In this document: positions 5,359 to 9,312 of the stretch, piece after piece
How positions within the stretch are numbered: position 1 is the first letter of the stretch
How the letters are laid out: the number at the start of each line of letters is the position of its first letter
Assembly (NCBI GenBank): GCA_020061125.1
Contig: JAGUYV010000282.1
Coordinates: 1-9,312 of the forward strand
Length of the DNA stretch: 9,312 nucleotides
Source: a bacterium
Lineage (GTDB): Bacteria; UBP15; UBA6099; DSWB01
Direction of reading: 5' to 3'
Program-made: the position numbers and the translations under genes
Notes under the pieces: model-generated
Databases searched by the model: none
What the model was told of the DNA's origin: nothing
What the model saw: the letters and a program-made list of their open reading frames with translations, nothing else

Positions 5359-7596
5359 ATCAATGTAATCCTGTGGCATGCCGGTTCCGGTGTCTGATAT
5401 TTCTATTGCACAGCAACGAATATCCATAGGGTTGCCGCAAATTGAGCATTTGCCATTTTCGGACGCCTCATTGCGGCATTCAATAATCAAATTGCCGCCC
5501 GTTGGCATGGCGTCCACTGCGTTAATGCAAATATTCAAGAGGGCCTGTGTTATCTGGGAGACATCGCATTTTATTTTGCATTCATCATTGATCTGCGAGG
5601 TAATAACGATATTTTGCGGCACGGTTCTTTTCAGCATTCCCTGAATGGTGGAAATAATTTCTCGAACGAAAACGGCTTCTGCTTTTTTGACAGTGTCTTT
5701 TCTGGCAAACAAAAGGAGCTTGGAGGTGAGGTCTCTTGACCTTTGAGCGGCGGCAATAATTTCGCTGACTTCCTCTGATTCAGATACTTCGGATAAAGAG
5801 CTGGTTTTCAGGAGCTGCGCATTTCCCATGATGATTCCAAGCATGTTGTTGAAATCGTGCGCTATTCCGCCAGCGAGCTGACCAATGGCTTGGATTTTTT
5901 GTGCGTGAAGCAATTGCTTTTGCAGCTGTTCTTTCTCGCGTTCAGCGTTTATCCGGTCTGTGATATCTGTAAATATTGTAGCGAAGCGAGAACGCCCCAT
6001 ATTGGTTGCCGAAATGTGGAAATGCTTATCCAAAGGCATAAAATAAGTATCAAATTCCATTTGCTGATTCGTTAATACGACTGAACTATATTCAGAAAGA
6101 TAGGGTGGCGCCTCTGTCGAATATATCTCTGTCGCCAGCTTGCCCACAACCGATTCTTTCTTAATTCCAACAATGGCTTCATACTGGGGATTGACATCCA
6201 ATAATTCATAATTGATCGGGACACCAGACCCATTGAAAACCAATTTGTGGATTGCTACCCCTTCTTTCATACTGCCAAACAGTGAACGAAACCTCTCCTC
6301 GCTTTCTTGAAGCGATTGTTCGGTTTTCTTCCTCTCCGTAATGTCCCGCACAATTCCTTGTACAATTTCCTTGTCTTTCACAATGACGCGTGCGCTGACC
6401 TCAACCTCCACAATGCGTTGATCCGATTTCTTGAATTGTGTTTCAAATTTTACTTCACCCGCCTCACGGCATAGGTCGATCTGCGTTTGTACTTGCGGCA
6501 ACACTTGTTCCGGATGAAGTTCCTGCAACCGCAACGATAGTAATTCTTCATGAGAATACCCCATCATTGCGCAGGCTTTGTCGTTGGCGTCAAATATTCG
6601 CCCTCTCAAATCATGAATGAATACCGCATCATTGGATTGCTCGAATAATCTGCGGTAGCGCCCCTCGCTTTCCCGCAATGCCTGTTCCGCAATTTTCCGT
6701 TCCGTGATATCTCTGACAACTCCGATGATGCCGATGATCTCTCCTTCATTGTTTCTTAATGCGCCGCTCGTGTCCGAGGCCCACCCGGAACGCCCGGATT
6801 CAGGGAGGTTATAGGAAAATTCAGCGGATTCCGTTTGCTCGCCTTTCAATGCTTTTTGCAGCCTGTCAATCACGCCTGCATCCTTGAGAAACGGGAATAC
6901 CTCAAGCGGGGTTTTCCCCAAAACCTTGTCCGCACAAACACCGCTTATCTTCTCCATCTGGGGATTCCAGACTTGATATTTCAAGTCCGTGTCATAAATG
7001 ATGATCCCGTCTTGCGCGCTGTTGACAACTTGCGCGTTGAATTCAGATAAATCGGCAAATTTCTTCTGATACTCAAGCTCACGCAACCGTTTGAGGCCAA
7101 TGCCGGAAATGACTTCAATCATTCCCTTGATAAAATACAAGTAATTCTCAAGCTGCTTTTTTGTCCATATAGGAACTCGCTTAACCGCTTTCAGGTACTC
7201 TGTTTCATCGAAACCATACTTTTTTGCCTGTATCCTGAATCGCTCAATGTCCGGCTTTTCAAGAAAAAACTGCCCCGTGAAGAAATTACCGTAATGCACC
7301 CCATCAATGATGATCGGTGTGGCGTTGTCAATCAGTCCATGCGGGCATTCATAGCTTACAGCGGGGTTGGCTTCATGGATGTGCTCAAGAATGTACTGGT
7401 CGCTTTTTATACATTCTTTTTCGCATTCTTTGTGCCGCCTGTGGAATTTGGTGCAGATATCCTGCCATGCAGTCGCCGTGAGGACCGTTCCTTGGTTGTC
7501 AATAATGGCGGAGGGGAAAGAATAAATCTCGTTCAATCTGTCCTGGAGCATCTGAAACTGCTCCATGTCAATCAGGTCCGTAAGTTGATATTTCAT
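5356..7596 (-). CDS. PocR-PAS-PAS-PAS hybrid sensor histidine kinase, cut by an in-frame stop
   Basis: A cytoplasmic-looking sensor kinase with no membrane segment. Residues 1-170 form a PocR-type ligand domain with its cysteines (C48, C58, C62, C84) and SYECPHGLID and GNFFTGQF motifs; PocR domains are thought to sense small diols or hydrocarbon derivatives. Three PAS domains follow (about 180-300, 305-422, 432-548), two ending in VRDITERK and one in FTDITDR. The HisKA domain has H580 in GGIAHDFNN, and the ATPase has the N box (NICINAVDAM, 688-697) and G1 box (DTGTGM, 735-740). A CxxC plus CC insertion (C717, C720, C728, C729) lies between the N and G1 boxes. The frame then ends at TAG, losing the F and G2 boxes, so the 746-aa product should not bind ATP normally. 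Read through, it would be 938 codons ending in the REC domain. It is markedly AT-richer than its neighbours, suggesting transfer. Confidence 0.9.
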   Translation of the reverse strand: MKYQLTDLIDMEQFQMLQDRLNEIYSFPSAIIDNQGTVLTATAWQDICTKFHRRHKECEKECIKSDQYILEHIHEANPAVSYECPHGLIDNATPIIIDGVHYGNFFTGQFFLEKPDIERFRIQAKKYGFDETEYLKAVKRVPIWTKKQLENYLYFIKGMIEVISGIGLKRLRELEYQKKFADLSEFNAQVVNSAQDGIIIYDTDLKYQVWNPQMEKISGVCADKVLGKTPLEVFPFLKDAGVIDRLQKALKGEQTESAEFSYNLPESGRSGWASDTSGALRNNEGEIIGIIGVVRDITERKIAEQALRESEGRYRRLFEQSNDAVFIHDLRGRIFDANDKACAMMGYSHEELLSLRLQELHPEQVLPQVQTQIDLCREAGEVKFETQFKKSDQRIVEVEVSARVIVKDKEIVQGIVRDITERKKTEQSLQESEERFRSLFGSMKEGVAIHKLVFNGSGVPINYELLDVNPQYEAIVGIKKESVVGKLATEIYSTEAPPYLSEYSSVVLTNQQMEFDTYFMPLDKHFHISATNMGRSRFATIFTDITDRINAEREKEQLQKQLLHAQKIQAIGQLAGGIAHDFNNMLGIIMGNAQLLKTSSLSEVSESEEVSEIIAAAQRSRDLTSKLLLFARKDTVKKAEAVFVREIISTIQGMLKRTVPQNIVITSQINDECKIKCDVSQITQALLNICINAVDAMPTGGNLIIECRNEASENGKCSICGNPMDIRCCAIEISDTGTGMPQDYID

Positions 7597-7904
7597 CAGA
7601 ATTTCCCCATGCCATTTTGCATTGCATCTGTTGTGATATATATTAACAACAATTCCTTAAATCTGCATCGGACAACAATTCCCTCATGTCAAGTTGATTG
7701 TTGATAATACAGCTTTGGTTGCATGACAATGCCACAATTTATCAACATCATGCCGTTTGAAAGCACCATTCCACACACCGCAAACAGGTACAATATCTCT
7801 CCGACGCTGTGGGTTCTGACATCACGACTTTATACCAGAAATAAACCAGGGGAAAAGCCTGCTTGAAAAAGCCTTCATTTATGCAGATATTTCTGTTCGA
7901 AAAA
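7597..7904. other. AT-rich intergenic region upstream of the kinase, no gene seen
   Basis: These 308 bp separate the tRNA 3' end from the kinase start. They hold two direct copies of ACAACAATTCC (7646-7656, 7672-7682) and one inverted CAACAAT (7697-7703), which may be regulator sites for the kinase. An AT-rich TAATATATAT stretch on the minus strand (about 7637-7645) could be its -10 region, but no matching -35 is clear. I found no convincing terminator for the tRNA and no tRNA-end duplicate. Confidence 0.4.
7646..7703. repeat. Short direct/inverted repeats in the kinase upstream region
   Basis: ACAACAATTCC occurs at 7646-7656 and again at 7672-7682 (26 bp apart), and ATTGTTG, the reverse complement of the CAACAAT core, at 7697-7703. 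Their place 50-107 bp before the kinase start suggests operators, although an AT-rich background makes chance similarity possible. Confidence 0.35.
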
Positions 7905-7979
7905 TCGGAGTGGTGGGATTTGAACCCACGGCCTCTGCGTCCCGAACGCAGCACTCTAACCGGGCTGAGCTACACTCCG
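7905..7979 (-). tRNA. tRNA-Pro(CGG)
   Basis: The 75-base cloverleaf folds fully. The acceptor CGGAGTG pairs with CACTCCG, with discriminator A. The D stem is GCTC/GAGT with loop AGCCCGGTTA. The anticodon stem CTGCG/CGCAG has loop TTCGGGA, giving anticodon CGG, which reads proline codon CCG. The variable loop is AGGCC and the T stem GTGGG/CCCAC has loop TTCAAAT. CCA is not encoded. Its 3' end faces the AT-rich kinase block. A frame running through it (peptide ...GFKSHHSD) is an artefact of the tRNA sequence. Confidence 0.97.
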
Positions 7980-8011
7980 CAAACCGGCCGCTATTGCATG
8001 CGGCCCTATGA

Positions 8012-8040
8012 TTTATAGCTTGTTTCGTTCGTTTCGTCCA
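8012..8040 (-). promoter_or_regulatory. Candidate tRNA-Pro promoter
   Basis: On the minus strand a -35-like TGGACG (8040-8035) is followed after 17 bp by TATAAA (8017-8012). The predicted start near 8005 leaves a short leader with a 6-bp GC hairpin (GGCCGC 7986-7991 with GCGGCC 8000-8005) before the tRNA at 7979. The -35 matches consensus at 4 of 6 bases. Confidence 0.45.
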
Positions 8041-8129
8041 GTGTTTCGGCGCGCGCTTCCGGCGGCGGTTTCCCGGACTCCGGTTTTGGATTGCAGTTGA
8101 ATCGTTGTCCGCCTTCTTGCGCGTCTTGT

Positions 8130-8909
<780 letters not shown>

Positions 8910-8957
8910 TGCGGGTCCTCCTGCCGGGTGTGTTGTGCGCCGCGCCTGCGGCATGCC

Positions 8958-8988
8958 TTTACAATTATAGCCCCGGCGCGCGTATAAT
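8958..8988 (+). promoter_or_regulatory. Candidate thiL promoter, divergent and overlapping
   Basis: The plus strand has a perfect TATAAT at 8983-8988 and TTTACA (5 of 6) at 8958-8963, with a longer-than-usual 19-bp spacer. It overlaps the opposite promoter of the PPIase gene. The predicted start near 8995 gives a leader of about 50 bases containing the palindrome CCGCGCGCGCGG (9005-9016). Confidence 0.5.
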
Positions 8989-8993
8989 GAAAA
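8964..8993 (-). promoter_or_regulatory. Candidate promoter of the PPIase gene
   Basis: On the minus strand there is a perfect TATAAT (8969-8964) and, 18 bp upstream, TTTTCA (8993-8988), a 4-of-6 match to the -35 consensus. Transcription would start near 8957, about 48 bases before the ATG at 8909. Confidence 0.55.
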
Positions 8994-9046
8994 GGTATTT
9001 GAAGCCGCGCGCGCGGAATGAGCCGCGCCGCGGGGGGAGTCCGCGC

Positions 9047-9312
9047 ATGGCCAAAAAGCAATCAGGGTCCGCGCCGCGCACGCTGGGCGAGGACGGGATC
9101 ATTGATCTGGTGCGCCGCCATCTGGATGCGGATGCGGGGCGCGTGCTCTCTGGCGCTGGCGCGGACGACTGCGCGATCATCGCCGGGCCGCCAGGCTCGG
9201 ACACGGTTCTGCTTCTGACAACGGATGCGTTTGTGCAGGATGTGCATTTCCGGCTGGACTGGTCCTCGCCCTATCAGGTGGGATGGAAGGCGCTGGCGGC
9301 CGCGGCGAGCGA
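9047..9312 (+). CDS. thiL: Thiamine-monophosphate kinase, N-terminal part, runs off the window
   Basis: ThiL phosphorylates thiamine monophosphate to thiamine diphosphate with ATP, the last step of the pathway in the cytoplasm. The 88 visible codons from the ATG at 9047 (ribosome site GGGGGGAG, 7 bases before) show the family's N-terminal features. These are LGEDGIIDLVRR, the Asp pair in GAGADDCAII, a TTDAFVQDVHFRLDW strand where the family usually has TTDxLVEGVHF, and GWKALAAAAS leading to the expected NLSDLAAMG-type helix. ThiL proteins run about 320 residues, so roughly a quarter is present. The short Lys-rich N-terminal extension (MAKKQSGSAPRT) is not part of the core. Regulation beyond the divergent promoter cannot be judged; no TPP riboswitch is visible in the short leader. 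Confidence 0.88.
   Translation, partial: MAKKQSGSAPRTLGEDGIIDLVRRHLDADAGRVLSGAGADDCAIIAGPPGSDTVLLLTTDAFVQDVHFRLDWSSPYQVGWKALAAAAS

Noticed and set aside
7748-7954. 68-aa minus-strand frame ending the tRNA region (peptide with GFKSHHSD)
   Set aside because: It is translation through the tRNA-Pro gene, a well-known artefact; no ribosome site or coding signal.

Overview
The window is a high-GC, GC/CG-rich bacterial chromosome segment interrupted by one clearly AT-richer block at about 4740-7900. Gene content suggests a Gram-negative, probably a member of the Desulfobacterota (delta-proteobacterial sulfate-reducer relatives). The pointers are two lipoprotein signal peptides, a PocR/multi-PAS hybrid histidine kinase, a small CCGxGGCRY protein of a type I recall from Desulfobacterales genomes, and a ThiL start. 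The lineage is an inference from gene style, not a proven assignment.

Layout. Positions 2-778 (+) hold the 3' part of a TPR protein that begins outside the window. Converging on it is a minus-strand set read from 3599 down to 822: a tocopherol-cyclase/AttH-like beta-barrel protein (3599-2562), a GNAT acetyltransferase coupled to it through an ATGA overlap (2565-1900), and, after a 106-bp gap, an acidic lipoprotein with repeated ALFG motifs (1793-822). Divergent from that set are two plus-strand genes: a 104-aa Cys-containing conserved-looking protein (3700-4014) and a membrane-anchored NTF2-like protein (4072-4536). A noncoding stretch (4537-4779) with a 10-bp inverted repeat follows.

The AT-rich block carries one gene, a minus-strand hybrid sensor histidine kinase (PocR-PAS-PAS-PAS-HisKA-HATPase-REC, 7596 down to 4780). 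It is broken by a single in-frame amber codon at 5358-5356, located inside the ATPase domain between the G1 and F/G2 boxes. Both halves are otherwise intact and in the same frame, so this is a recent nonsense mutation, a sequencing error, or a recoded/readthrough codon. The block ends at the 3' end of a tRNA-Pro(CGG) gene (7979-7905), a typical place for acquired DNA, although no integrase or flanking direct repeat is visible.

The right end returns to high GC: a cyclophilin-type peptidyl-prolyl isomerase lipoprotein (8909-8130, minus) and, divergent from it, the first 88 codons of thiamine-monophosphate kinase ThiL (9047 onward, plus). They share a short intergenic region with two back-to-back consensus TATAAT boxes. 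Apart from the kinase block, the genes look like ordinary chromosomal housekeeping and envelope genes. I see no defence system, CRISPR array, transposase or phage gene. The best candidates for something undescribed are the amber-interrupted kinase, the paired lipocalin-like/GNAT genes and the small CCGAGGCRY protein.
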